A DNA stretch of 64,000 bases from Hyperoplus lanceolatus (GCA_026929865.2 CM049410.1:24705001-24769000), one strand, 5' to 3'; shown: positions 24,401-36,491, numbered from the stretch's first letter. Translations and numbers: made by a program. The notes: a model not told the origin generated them from the sequence alone.

Positions 24401-27400
24401 GTTTTTTTGTGTTTGACATTTTGAGGTTATGTTCCATTGTTTGCCTATGTTGTTCTCTTGCATTAGTGAGAAGTAGTTTGAGTTATTTTTGGACAAGTGA
24501 CAGTCCTGCTCTGTCTTTACTTCTAAAGGCCTGCTTTTTCCTATTTATACAGTCTTTTATTTCTTTTGTTACATAGGGTTTGTTATTGGGGTAGACTACA
24601 ATGTTTTTCTTGGGAACCACATTGCCAACACAAAACTCCATGTAGTCCGTTATAGTTACTGTTGCCTCATCAAGTTCGAGTGCATGGAACAGAGACCAGT
24701 CTGTGCAAAGAAAACACCCCTTTAATGTTTCAATAGCGTCATCTGACCACACATTAACTGTCTTATGCTCAGGTTTAATTGATTTAAAAACAGATTTATA
24801 TGTGGGTATTAGATGTATGGTGTTGTGATCTGAATTGGAAAGGGGGGGCTTTGGTTTTGCTGAGTATCCTCCCTTTATATTAATAATAATAATAATAATA
24901 AATTTTATTTAAAGGCGCCTTTCAAGACACGCAAGGACACCGTACAATGTGAAAAATACAGTACAATTAATTGATTTAAAAACAAAATGGGATGGGAAGA
25001 TCAGGGGGGGTAAGCAAATTTGAAAAGATGAGTTTTGAGTTTAGATTTGAACAGGGATATGGAGTCACTGTTGCGGATGTCGGGGGGTAATGCATTCCAG
25101 AGCAGGGGAGCAGAGCGGCTGAAGGCTCTGCTCCCCATCGTGGTGAGACGGGCAGAGGGGACAGTGAGGTGAACTGAGGAGGAGGAGCGGAGTGCACGGG
25201 AGGGAGTGGCAATTTGAATGAGGTCTGTTAGATATGTGGGTGCAAGGTTATGGATGCTTTTGAAGGTGTAGAGGAGGATTTTAAATTGAATACGGAAATG
25301 AACCGGGAGCCAATGAAGCTGGTGAAGGACAGGGGTGATGTGGTGAGAGGAGGGTGTTCTGGAGATGATCCTTGCTGCTGAGTGTTGAAGAAGTTGGAGT
25401 TTATGGAGGGTTTTTGGGGGAGACCGAAAAGGAGGGAGTTGCAGTAGTCGAGCCTTGATGTGACCAGACTGTGGACAAGGATGGTGGCAGTGTGGGGTGT
25501 AAGGGAGGGGCGGAGGCGGTTGATGTTTCGTAGGTGGAAGTAGGCAGTTCGGGTAATGTTATTGATGTGGGGTTGAAATGAAAGTGTGGTGTCGAGGATG
25601 ACACCCAGACTCTTAACCTGGGGGGAGGGTGAAACAGTGGAGTTATCAATGGTGAGAGAAAAGCTGTCGGTTTTGGATAGTGTAGATTTGGTGCCAATGA
25701 GGAGAACCTCGGTTTTGCTGCTGTTTAATTTCAGGAAGTTTTGAGTGAACCAGGTTTTTATTTCTGAGATGCAATCAGTAAGGGAAGTGGGCGGGAGAGT
25801 GGACGAGGGCTTTGTAGAGAGGTAGAGCTGGGTGTCATCAGCATAACAGTGGAAACTAATGTCAAATTTGCGGAAGATATTGCCAAGGGGAAGGAGGTAA
25901 ATGATGAAGAGTAGGGGCCCCAGGACAGAGCCCTGGGGAACACCTGTGGTGACGGGGGAGGGGATGGATTTAAAAGTAATAAAAATATTGCCATAACATT
26001 TATCTAGAATCTTGTTTTTTCTTGTGTCACATTTTACAAATTGTTCAAAGCCCGGCAAGGCAGTCTCCAGTTTACAATGGTTAAAGTCCCCCAAAAAGAA
26101 AACAGGAGCTCCGGGTGTGCGCTGCAGCTGTTCATGTGCGCACTCTGCTATGCACGCAGCAGCTCTGCCTGCATTGCCGCTGGGTGGGACATAAACAGCG
26201 GCTATGATGATGTTGCCAAACTCCCTAGGCAGGTAGTGAGGTCTCATTGATAAACACAGCAGTTCTACATCGGGGCTGCATATGTTTTTTTTCACAGTGA
26301 ACTGTTTACACCACTTGTCACTTACGTACACGCCGACTCCACCCCACCCCCTTTTCTCTTCCCGGATGCGTCAGAGCGGTCTGCTCGCACGAGTGAGAAT
26401 CCATCCAGGTTGAGCAGGGAATCCGGGACGCCTTGGTGAAGCCACGTCTCGGTGAACACCATGATGTTGGATTCCCGGTATTCAAAGCAGCTCTTTAGGT
26501 TGACACGAAGCTCATCCAACTTTGGTGTCAGCGATCGCACGTTGCTGAGTATTATTGACGGCAGCGGTGGTCTGTTGTTACGCCGGCGGAGGCGTTCTCG
26601 GACACCTCCCCGTCTGCCTCGCTTGCGTTGTGGCCGTGTGCCGGTGTGTGTCGCTCGGATGGCTGCCGGTAGATGTTCCGGTGTTGTGGATTGGCGTGGT
26701 GTGGGTCGGAGGGACAGTAAGGCATCTCTGGAGTAGACGCGACATCCATGTTCCCACTGCACGTTCGTTGCAGGACAAAGAATTACGCGTTCGCTGATAA
26801 AAATCAGGATCAGCAGTACAATATAAAAACTTGCTTCCATTGTTGGGGCTCAGGCTACAAACAATTGTGGTTCAGACGGCCGAGTTCTTTGTATGTCAAT
26901 TGTCAATTCATGCCGTGATCAGCTTCACGTAAAGTCACAAGCACCAAAACATGTTCTTATAAAACAAACAAAAATAAAACGAACACGATGGTACGAACAC
27001 CTAAAAACACATAAAAGCAACAAGCACACGCCCAGGTCGCTGCAGTGCTGCGCCACCGGAGTTGTCGCTAAAAAGTCCAAGGGGCAGACAGATAGTGGGC
27101 CTCCTGTTAACAGAGCAAAACCAAGAAATTGTAACAATGACCTCAAACAGAGGCTCTGGCAGAATGCCCAGATTTATTTGTCAGCAATGGCGGAGTGGTG
27201 GTCGTTTCTGCCAAATCTCTGTTGCACTTTCACAGAGCAAAGGTTGGAGACACATTAGAACTTGCAATGTGAGACAAATTCCACAATAGAAAAATAGGAA
27301 AGTTTTTATTGTCATTGCATAGGGATACAACTAAAAGGGATTTAAAGTGCTTGGAGGATTGCAGAATTTAATCTGTTTTTAAAAAATATTATTTGGTTTA

Positions 27401-29414
27401 TTTAGTTTGCTGAGACTGGGGTTTCCTGTGTTGGTAGCTCTGTAGCGTCTGCCAGATGGGAACAGCTCAGTAGTTCCATGGTTCAGTGGATTATACGTGA
27501 GATTTCAAAACAATATTCAAACTGTTGTTCTGTCATTCCAGGAAAGAACTTCAGGAGGCCTTGAGCATCTACACCGCAGACACTCTCATCAACATTGACA
27601 TAGTGCTTAGATTCTGTGAGAGGGTCTCTAAATGGATGCTTGGGAGGGAGTCGGAGTTAAACATGATGATGGATATTATAGTCAGGGCCGAGAACGCCAG
27701 CAAGCGTGCAGAGCTGCAGGAGGAGCTGGCTGCTGTGCTGAAGGATACTCTGATGGGCCTGCAGAAACTGGACTGCTTCCTGGATGCAGTGGAGAAACTG
27801 GCGGTCACTTCACGTCATGTGTTTGATGGAGAGAACCAGATGCTACATCTGCCCAAAGATATCTGCCTCGAACATGTCCAGGTTGTTATCTCTGCTGCAC
27901 GGCTAATCTGCCCTCTGCTCCTGGAGTTTAAAAGAGATGCAAGTGTCTTCTTCTCTCCCAGACTTCAGAATGTGGAAGTGCTGGCTTATCAGCTGGACCA
28001 ATACATACAGACCACCCAGATAATCTGTGACAAGTTTGAGAAAAGGTAAACTTCTTCATAATAATGTACATTTCCCAAATGTAATGTCTCTTTCTAGGAA
28101 GTAAGTGTAACTGTGTCTTTCACAGCTCTTTAACTGAGTTTCATCTAAAGACGCCCACAATTGAAGATCTGGTAGACCTCCATGTGGATTTGTCTGAAGA
28201 CGACATACAAAGGATGCTTGATCACATTCATCTGCTCGATGAAATCAGGTAAGCATTACCCAAGCATATTTTTTCGGCCCCAAACTACTTTAACCATTTC
28301 CACATTATTGTCACTGAATCTTTCTGCCCTAATGCTAAACGTTGAGATGTTTCCTCTCATTGATTCAATCTTGACCTTTTTCCTCTTCACCAGGATGAAC
28401 CAAAACTTCCGGATGGTTTTCTTGTTCCAGGATCAAAGTTGTGGTTTCATCAGTGAGTTCAGCGAGCGACAGCCCAGGATGCAGCAGTTTCTAAATGAAC
28501 TGGAGGAGAATGCTGTTCAGCTAGACAGCATGAATAAGGGGGCAAAGATCTCCAGTGTGGTAGGCAGCTCAGTGGGGGCAGTTGGAGGTGTGCTGTCTAT
28601 CATTGGTTTGGCGTTGATCCCGTTCACAGCTGGAGTCTCTCTCGCCCTGACGATGACCGGGGTGGGGCTGGGAATCACCAGTGGAGTCAACAGTGCTGTT
28701 ACCACAGCAACAGAGATCGGTGTAAACATGACATGTCAGAAGAAAGCCAGTGAAGTCTTCCAGAGATTCATGGAGGATGTTCAGATCCTCCAGGATTGTC
28801 TGGAAGAGGTTATGAAAAGGGAAACAAACGAGATAGATGTGGCTCTAGGAATAGGCAAGGTGCTTTGTAAAGCTGGTGTTATTGCAAAAGGTATTGATTC
28901 ACTTGTTGATGCGGTCTCTGCGGCTAAAATGGTAAAAAGCGAGGAATTGATTGCTAGAGCTGGAAGGGCGGTAGCCCAAGAAGGTAAAGCTTTACGTAAT
29001 GTGCCCAGGGTCGCCTCAGAGATCCCAGAAATTGGTCAGGCAGCAGTCAAAAGTTCCCTTGCCCTCTCCAAGTCAGCCAGGGTCGGTTTTATTGCATTGA
29101 ATGCTCTTTTCCTTGGAATGGATATCTTCTTCATCTGTAAAGACAGCATCAGTCTGGCCAGAGGCAGCGAGACTGAAGTCTCCCAGTTCATCAGAGCCAG
29201 AGCTGCACTCTGGAGCTCAGAGATGGACGCAATGCAGAAGATCCACGACTCCCTGACCAAAGGTCTGGTGGCATCAGGGAAACACCAAGCTGTCCTGGAC
29301 ACTCTGTTTTATCCAGAGGAGGAGATGAAGAGAGACAGTGAAACAGAAATGGAAACGGCATTTGACGAAGTGGATGAAACTCTGAATGAAGAAACTGGTT
29401 GTGTAGTTCAGTAG
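21427..29414 (+). CDS. apol: apolipoprotein L-like protein, copy 3
   Basis: Coding exons 21427-21440 (MSTAR), 27542-28045, 28126-28248 and 28394-29414 give 553 residues. Exon 2 is 93 nt shorter than in copies 1 and 2: an in-frame loss of 31 codons between residues matching copy 1 positions of about 54 and 88 (the VKQS...MTAD stretch). Intron 1 is 6.1 kb because of a nested LINE insertion; its ends still align with copy 1 intron 1. The hydrophobic hairpin is the copy 2 type, while flanking exon 4 sequence and the acidic C-terminus match copy 1. Open frame and splice sites are intact. Presumed role as for copy 1, with interferon control suggested by the ISRE. Confidence 0.9.
22827..24437 (-). 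CDS. LINE reverse transcriptase region
   Basis: 536-codon open stretch with the RT blocks of a non-LTR retrotransposon. The catalytic motif is FADD rather than the usual YADD, and the DFSSAF block is present. It is followed by a C-terminal CR1/L2-like region ([22 protein letters not shown]). The first Met is probably internal: upstream sequence continues the same protein in another frame. Part of the element at 22451-27098. Confidence 0.85.
   Translation of the reverse strand: MEHNLKMSNTKKLWDTMKSVTNMNPAKKQIITLDEQQKANELNDFYLRFDRQNFSQECDSVLQSLQDTDDTCCLEVDPTSIRRLFSRVRTGKAAGPDRLPAFLLKSCAEELTTAWCPIFQQSLNTHTVPALWKKSIITPVPKKPCATVNNDFRPVALTSIVMKCFEKCVVSLLMKDVEPKLDVYQFAYKQECSTDDAILCTLHFISKHLENTKAYARILFVDFSSAFNTVQIHILLEKLKYMSVNTTLIKWFYSFLTNRTQQVKVNRTLSDTKQCNTGVPQGCVLSPTLFTLYTNDCRTVHPNNYMVKFADDTVILSLLHKDMDPSVYQDEIDLFIKWCDTNNLILNVSKTQEMVLDPRKVTDHESVVIKNKKIIQVSSYKYLGVHIDNLLCWKTHIDNLCNRLQQRLYFLRRLRLYGVSSHIMMIFYSAIVESIIRYGITSWFGNLTVKLKNKLAGMHKTAMKIVGRKEYEPIQSIYEQAVRKKAKKIISNSQHPLFPEYETLPSGKRFRVPLCKSNRLKLSFVPASIKLTNNVQ
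24882..25984 (-). mobile_element. nested L2-like LINE 3' fragment
   Basis: Inserted in the endonuclease region of the outer LINE and flanked by ATATT (24877-24881 and 25985-25989). The outer reading frame resumes on the far side (CYGNI then [11 protein letters not shown]), so the boundaries are well defined. Contains RT pieces [22 protein letters not shown] and [11 protein letters not shown], then frameshifts. The 3' end carries the L2-type AAAGGCGCC motif (24913-24921) and an (ATT)n tail. 5'-truncated. Confidence 0.9.
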
Positions 29415-30756
29415 AGCTCAGTGAGCCGAGATAACTGTGTGCCTTTCTGCCAACGCTGACGGTATGAAGAACAAGTCTCTTGAAAATGAGACCCCGTCTC
29501 TCAATGAGATTGAGTATGATGGGTATATAGGTTAAATACAAATCTAAATATCAGATATAAGATCCATGTAATGTATTTGGAACTCAAACTCTGCTCATAA
29601 TAACACTGTTCAGCATTTAATATAATTAAAATGTGTCTGAGTCATTCTGAAACAACTGTAAACCTTCTGAGAGGAGCCAAGTTATTGAGTCAACTTGTTT
29701 AAACTTAAAAGCACTTGTGACATTTTTGAAACCTGTACTCTATTATGTCATTTAGTAATGCGAACTTGACATGATGATAAATTAATTAAAAAACACGTGA
29801 TAATTTATATAACTTTTTCTATATTAAAACATACATTATTATTTTTGAATTGTATACTATTCTGGTGTATGGTGTTATATTAAATGGTATAATTTTACGT
29901 TCATATATTTTGCTGCAAATGATCACATTACATCACTTTGCTTAAGACAGCGGAGCATGAGCTAAGTGCCACACTAGTCATGTGTACTGTATATATTGCT
30001 TCTCTTATTTTCAGTTTAATTGCTATTGGATAGTTTGTATTTCTGATGTACAGACTTACCTGTGTTCTTGTACTTCTTCAATATCTGAATTGTGCCTATG
30101 GTGACCAAAAAGTCTTTATTTATCTGAAATATTGTGTTAATATCCAATATACATTAATGTTTTCTCTTTTTTGAGACACAAATATAGTAGTCAACTGCCA
30201 CTTTAAATGTGTATGTCTCTCACTGTTGTCATGATGAAGTGTGAAGGGAGTTTCCTGACAATATAAAGATACTTAAAAGTGCCAAAAGTGAAAGTACTTT
30301 GTATGCAGAATGATCCTGTGCATCATATTAATGAATACTTTTTTATTTATGCCTTAATATGTACTTTACTTTGATGTTGAAACTGGTAGAGGTGGAGTTG
30401 TGAATTTCCACAATGGCTCAATAAAACTTGATGTTCAATAATCACTATTTATCATATTTATTTGTTTATCATAATATGTATTGTTGATGGTAATCTGCAA
30501 AGTAACTAAGGTAAATACATGTAGTGGGATAAAGGGAAAATATATTACTCAGATTTATTGTAGTGAAGTACTGTACCTGTGTGAATGTACTTAGTTACTT
30601 TCAACCACTGCAGTTATGCTGCTAAACTATTTGAAGCATTTGAATGTTTCTATTTATTTTTTTTTAATCTATTTTCTCTGACCTTTTCAGCCCAACCTTT
30701 ACCTTTTATTTACATAGCATCCTGGTCCTACACTCCTAATCTGCGACCCATAAATT
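29415..30756. other. 3' flank of APOL copy 3
   Basis: No gene. 29467-29540 holds a decayed LINE tail (AATGAGACCCCGTCTCTCAATGAG). CTCAATAAAACTTG near 30418 is a plausible poly(A) signal. The rest is AT-rich and unrecognised. Confidence 0.5.
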
Positions 30757-30759
30757 ATA

Positions 30760-32466
30760 GGGCCGGTTTCACAGACAAGGCTTAAGCCTAGTCCGAGACT
30801 AAAATGCCTGTTGAGCTGGATTAATTCAAAGCCACTTGCACAGACTGAGTTTAAAATAGTCCTAGATTAAAGCTATTCTGGATTAAACAAATCCAATTGC
30901 AAGACTGTCGACTAGAGCTACTCTAGGTCTAAATTTGAGTTTAAATTAATCCTCCAAGGAGGCAGGTTTAACTTCAGTTTAGTGGTGTTTGTGAGAGAGC
31001 ATGGACTATTTGGAATATCTAAATGAAGACCAACTCCCACTGCAGAGGCCAGCCAGAAGAGTACTTGTGGATAGGTCTTATTAACATTTATTTGATGAAC
31101 TTACATTTCGAGACCGCTTTCAATATGGAAAATGCACTGGAAATAACAACTTTGCTTGAGCTTATTAGAAGGATGCATTTAAATTGAAGATGTATTCAGC
31201 ACAATACAATGAGTGTCTAAAACAATTCTGTTTTCAAATGTGGTTGTTGTGATTTAAAATACTGACACACATGAATAACAAAATGACAAAACACAACATG
31301 AACACCTTTTATTTTCTACTTATATCTTCACTGTGATTAGTAATCACAATTGTCTCAGTACTGTATCTTGTTTGAATCATAGCTCTCTCTTCCAACTTCA
31401 TGTCATACAGTTTACGCTCTCTGGACTTTCTTTCCACCTCTGTCCCCAGAACACGTACTGAGTTTGGGAAGAGGGCTTTCATGTACTCTGCTCCCACCGC
31501 CTGGAACACTATTAAAAAAACACTCAAATTGCAGGAACTCATCACTAAGAATGATTTTTAAAACTTTTCTCATTGCCTCAAAATTGTTGTTGTTCTTCGC
31601 CTTCTGGAATGTATTTGTCTCTGTTTTCTCATGTCTGTGCTTTCTTCTTATGTTTGTCTTATATTTCATTCATTCTAACTGGTGCCATTTTCTACCAGGC
31701 CTTGCTCGGAAAAGAGGTCATTTTGCCTAAAGGAATTTTGCCTGGTAAAATAAAGGTTAAATAATGTCCAATTCCACCTGTAGAATTTTCATTTTCATGT
31801 CATACTTCCTTCAGATATTGCATTTTCTGTTCATGGAATTCTCAGGCTAACTTTCATGCAACGTCATTTTTTGTCCTTTGTTGAAAGGTTGTGGCAAGCT
31901 CTTCTTTAAGGCGAGATTCGGGTTTTTCCACAGAGTCTATCAGTGCAGATATCATTAAATATAATGTCAAAATTATAAATGAGAAAGATGTGAAATACCG
32001 ATAATAATGAAGATAACCTGAAGTTGGTGTATTGTTCTTAGTAACATTTTCATTAATTGAATTTGTTGCAAATTGCGGCCCAACTATTTATTTGCTCAGT
32101 CCCAGTAGTATGGCTTTTAGATTCAATAGCCAGATGGTTTCAAACTATTTATTTAAGAGATTTTTTTCAAATTCATTAAAGTTTATTGACGGGGTTTTTT
32201 TAGCCTCTGCCATTGTTTTTTCTCACAAGCAATGGTGTGTCTGCTCCACTCCGCGTTTTTATGATCACCGTTGGAACAGCAGCATGTGCTCATGGGCAGG
32301 TGTTTACAATCAGGCTTACTTACCTTACTCCAGGACTTCATAGTCTCAGACAAACTAAGCCAAATTTAAGCCATATCCATGACAGTGACTTAAACGTCCC
32401 AGTTTAACTAGTCCACATTAAGGCCTACTCCTGGCTTAATCTAGGCCCTGTCTGTGAAACCGGCCC
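30760..32466 (+). mobile_element. Harbinger-like DNA transposon, decayed
   Basis: Inverted ends GGGCCGGTTTCACAGACA...TGTCTGTGAAACCGGCCC, flanked by the 3-bp duplication ATA (30757-30759 and 32467-32469). The ends stay complementary over roughly 100 bp. A + strand stretch from 31000 translates to MDYLEYLNEDQLPLQRPARR, then an in-frame stop, then FRDRFQYGK, like the N-terminus of Harbinger transposases; the catalytic part is missing. A LINE fragment lies inside. Confidence 0.75.
31290..31764 (+). mobile_element. 5'-truncated LINE inside the Harbinger element
   Basis: Ends with GGAATTTTGCCTGGTAAAATAAAGGTTAAATAA, the common 3' end of a fish L2-like group (shown in part: AATAAAGGTTAAATAA). The preceding bases include an ALFPNSVRVLGTE-like scrap on the - strand only, so no frame is preserved. 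Confidence 0.55.
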
Positions 32467-32712
32467 ATAGTCTCATAATGCTTCTTTCTGCTCAGTACAG
32501 AAGTGACATACTCTGTTTAGTGTGGAGGCATCACAGCCACTCCTGGAAATATAAAGAGTTACCTTGATAACGTCAGTATCATAAATACACAGTGGGGTCC
32601 AAAGGTCTGTACTTTGTCTGGCTATGTGACACTAGAGAACACATTGAGAATCTCACATTTTTTCATGTAAACCTGGAAATAACGGTCGGCACTGTAAAGA
32701 AGAGGTGTGAAA

Positions 32713-35700
32713 ATGTCAAGGTAAGTTTATATTTATTTTTATTTAACTACACGGGTACATGAAAATGCAAGTTAAACAAGACCTATAATACAGTTCTGAA
32801 AATGGCTTTCTGTTAAGTGTAAAGGTGTACAGTATTTTGCGATCATAATTGGATAGCTCACTGCTCCCTATTGATGTAGGAAAACAAAAACGGGAATTCA
32901 TTTTCTATTGATTATGTTCTGATTTGCGGTTTCATTTTTCCTGTTCTGCTGTTGAGGTCTGTTCTGTCAGTAGTGTCACTATTACTCATTGATATTGAGT
33001 GTTGTAACTAATCTGTGCTTGATGTACACCAGGGTGGTGATTTTGTATTTGTGTGTTGTGCTATGTATTGTTGTGTGTTCAGTGTTAGTAGTTGGCTCTT
33101 AGCTGTCCATAACCTGCCAGTCTTAACATATACTGCAGGTACTTCAGTTCAGAGGAAAGAGAGAGAGAAACGTGATACCTTTAAGTTTTGAACAGAAAAG
33201 CCTCTTCCGTGTGTCTTTTTTCACATTGGTTCTCCTCTCATTACATTTTTTTCATTTTTATGTTTTACTTTGTTGGCTAAGGCGCATTCAGATTTGTCAA
33301 ATTCCTACAAAGTTTTATTTGTTTTCCTTTTATATGGCAGGTTACATTGAATACAGGGGCCTTACAGCTGATAGTGTACTGATTCATATGGAAGTAAATG
33401 AGTGTCATCGGATTTTGAAAATAAAATGCCATTGAATTTTAAGCCCTGAATATTTATGCATTGAAATAACATATCTGAATTTTTTGCCACATTGAAATAA
33501 TGTATCTGAATTTTTTTTGCCTCTGAATTTAACTCATTAAATTTTAAACAATTAATTTTCACCTTTATTTTATAATGTTCTCAAATTCAAAATCAAATAT
33601 TAAACGTTAAAAAATTCAACGAGCCAAATTCAACTGCAAAATCCCATGAATGAAATTCAGAGTAAAACTTTGGGGACCCAAGGAAGAGCAATCGATCATA
33701 GATGCTAGATCGCGTTCAACAAAGAGAACAAGTGGGAATATTAGCTTGTTGCCTTGGATACCACTGACTGATGCAGGAAGGCAAATCAGGTTTTAGCCAT
33801 GTCAAACGGCAACGCAAGTAACGATGGTGCTTCGGTGAGTACAAACATGTTTCTATATATATGCTAGCCATTATATTCTTCCCTATATAGAAACATGAAC
33901 GCGATTGAACGCGATCTAGCATCTATGATCGATTGCTCTTCCTTGGGTCCCCAAAGTTTTACTCTGAATTTCATACATGGGATTTTGCAGTTGAAATTGG
34001 CACGTTGAATTTTTCAACATTGAATATTTGATTTTGAATTTGAGAACATTATAAAATAAAGGTGAAAATTAGTTGTTTAAAATGTAATGAGTTAAATTCA
34101 GAGGCAAAAAATTCAGATACATTATTTCAATGCTGCAAAAAATTCAGATACGTTATTTTAATGCATAAATATTCAGTGCTTAAAATTCAATGGCTTTTAA
34201 TTTTCAAAATCCGATGACAATCATTTACTTCCATAATGTACACTCAGTAATCAGTTTATTGACAACATGCGGAGCCTTTGTCTCAGACACTTGTATTACA
34301 AAGATTCCACCTTCTCATTCCCTGGAGACAGATTCCTGTTCCTATTTCTATGAAAGGAACCAGCTTATATACCGAGCCTTTACAGCACACAGCATCAGCT
34401 AATTATTTTTTTAACTGTGCAAAACATTTTCAATATTTCACTATTGTCATATAATCATACTTACAAAAGTATCTAATAAACATGACACATGGCCATATGA
34501 TTAAAAGAAAGCCTAACTAAGCTGTACTTGTTTTATACTGAAGGACTTTGGGCCCTGCCCTCTTCACCATTTGTTTGATTGCTTATCAAGGAAGATACCA
34601 AACATGGGATATTGGTGTTTTGTGTTACAGAGAGAACCTGCAGAAGGTCTTTGACGACTACATCACAAATACTTTCATCGACATCAACATAGTGAAAGGA
34701 TTCTGTGAGACGATCTCTACATGGATGGATGCCAGGAAGACGGAGTTGGAAAAGATCAAAACCAAAATAAACCAACCTGACCTGGCTGCTGTGCTGAATG
34801 ACACTCTGGGTGAGCTGGACTGCTTCCTGGATGCAGTGGAGAAGCTGGCGGTCACTTCACTTCATGTGTTTGATGGAGAGAACCAGATGTTACATCTGCC
34901 CGAAGAGATCTGCCTTGAACATGTTCAACATCTCATCGTTGCTGCACGGCGAACCTGCCCTCTGCTCCAGAAGTTTAAAAAAGATGCAAGTGTCTTCTTC
35001 TCTCCCAGACTTCAGAATGTGGAAGTGCTGGCTTATCAGCTGGACCAATACATGCAGACCACCCAGATAATCTGTGATAACTTGGAGAAATGGTAAACTG
35101 ACATTTCATAAACAGCACACTTTGTTTTTATTGTTATAATATAAAGTACCTTTTTTGCAAGATACACTTTAAGGAACCTTCAGTATCATTTAAAGTAATT
35201 TTGTCTTTCACAGCTCTGACATTGACTTTTACCTGAAAAACATCAAAGAAACTAATATTGTTATCAATGTGGACTTGACTGAAGATGATATACAAAGGAT
35301 GCTTTGTCACATTGAACAGCTTGCTAAAATGAGGTAAGCCTTAACCATGTACAATTTGATTTGGCCAAATATTTTGTTAGTACAATTTTGAAGTTATGGC
35401 TTCATTGAAAAACAACCACAGTACCAACCAAGCTATAGTATGTTTCAGACCCTTTTCCAAACCACAGCAGATACTTTATTAACACTCACTTACTCACTTA
35501 AACATTCAAAATTACAGGCTGTCTCCTCATGTTCCATTTCATCCATTTCTCTTTCCTCTTTATAAGGATGGACCCAAACTTTAGGATGGTGTTCCTGTTC
35601 CAAGGAGTGTCTTGTTCTGGTTTCATCAGTGAGTTCAGCACGCGACAGCCAAGGATGCTGCAGTTCCTAATATATCTCGAGGAGAATGCTGTTAAGCTAG

Positions 35701-36491
35701 ACAGGATGAATAAGGGGGCAAAGATCTCCAGTGTGGTAGGCAGCTCAGTGGGGGTAGTTGGAGGTGTGCTTTTAATCATTGGTTTGGCATTAATTCCTGT
35801 AACATTTGGAGTGTCTGCAGGTCTGATCATTGGTGGTACAGCAATAGGAGTAACCAGTGGAGTCAACAGTGCTGTTACCACAGCTACAGAGATTGGAGTT
35901 AACATTACACATACAAAGAAAGCCAAAGAAGTCTTACAGAGCTTCATGAAGGATGTTCAGGCTCTCCAGGCTTGTCTGGAGGAGGTGACCGGCCAATTAG
36001 ACACTACCATTCAATTGAAAGCAGAGTATTGCAAAGTATTAAAGTTGTTGGATACATCTCGCTCTATTGGAAGTGGAATTATATCAATTGCTGAAGATGC
36101 CTCTGCTTTAAAGGTATTAGCAATTAATGGCAAGGGGACGGTTCATGAAGGTAAAGCATTAAGTAATGTTCCCAGGGTCACCTCAGAAATCCCAGATATT
36201 GGTCAGGCAGCAGCCAAAGGTTCCCTTGCCCTCTCCAAGTCAGCCAGGGTCTTTTCCATCGCATTGAATGCTCTTTTCCTTGGCATGGATATCTTCTTCA
36301 TCTGTAAAAACAGCATCAGTCTGGCCAGAGGCAGCGAGACTGAAGTCTCCCAGTTCATCCGAGCCAGAGCTGAACTCTGGAGCTCAGAGATGGACGCAAT
36401 GCAGAAGATCCACGACTCCCTGAGAGAAGGTCTGGTGGCATCAGAGAAACACCAAGCTGTCCTGCACACTCCATTTTATTTTGTTATTTAG
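32713..36491 (+). CDS. apol: apolipoprotein L-like protein, copy 4 (most diverged)
   Basis: Predicted coding exons 32713-32720 (ATG TCA AG), 34631-35092, 35214-35333 and 35567-36491 give 504 residues in one frame. The 8-nt first exon is the least certain part; it rests on the conserved donor phase and on restoring MSRENLQKVF. The first half of exon 2 is shorter and diverged, but the second half (about 34800-35090) is nearly identical in DNA to the other copies. The hydrophobic hairpin is the copy 1 type (PVTFGVSAGLIIGGTAIG). The central spacer (about 35990-36130) differs most, and the protein ends early at HTPFYFVI without the acidic tail. No ISRE is seen upstream. It faces eif3d tail to tail. 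Likely an APOL family membrane protein, function unknown. Confidence 0.85.
33387..34235. mobile_element. foldback element in intron 1 of copy 4
   Basis: Two arms of about 330 bp (33387-33720 and 33905-34235) are near-perfect reverse complements, starting TATGGAAGTAAATGA and ending TCATTTACTTCCATA (with one changed base). The 185-bp loop is unrelated to the arms. No clear target duplication was found. Such a structure fits a foldback-type DNA transposon. Read as RNA from the APOL copy 4 intron it would form a long hairpin. Confidence 0.75.
33799..33834 (+). other. exon-like segment in the foldback loop
   Basis: TTTTAG, then an ATG opening a 12-codon frame (MSNGNASNDGAS), then the consensus donor GTGAGT at 33835. 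It looks like a first coding exon of a host gene trapped in the loop. I do not recognise the peptide, and chance is possible. Confidence 0.3.

Larger units (their letters stand above)
22451..27098 (-). mobile_element. LINE (CR1/L2/Rex1 group), near full length, interrupted by a second LINE
   Basis: Read on -, an endonuclease-type region (about 26840-25990; [29 protein letters not shown]) is followed by reverse transcriptase (24437-22827; [48 protein letters not shown]). The 3' end has a TTTCCCCACGGGGACAATAAAG motif and a short (TAACC)n tail near 22467-22483. At least two frameshifts (near 26.33 kb, and between 24483 and 24437) make it inactive. Copy 1 intron 1 keeps the uninterrupted site (near 6.18 kb). 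A clear target duplication was not found. It lies antisense in intron 1 of APOL copy 3. Confidence 0.9.
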
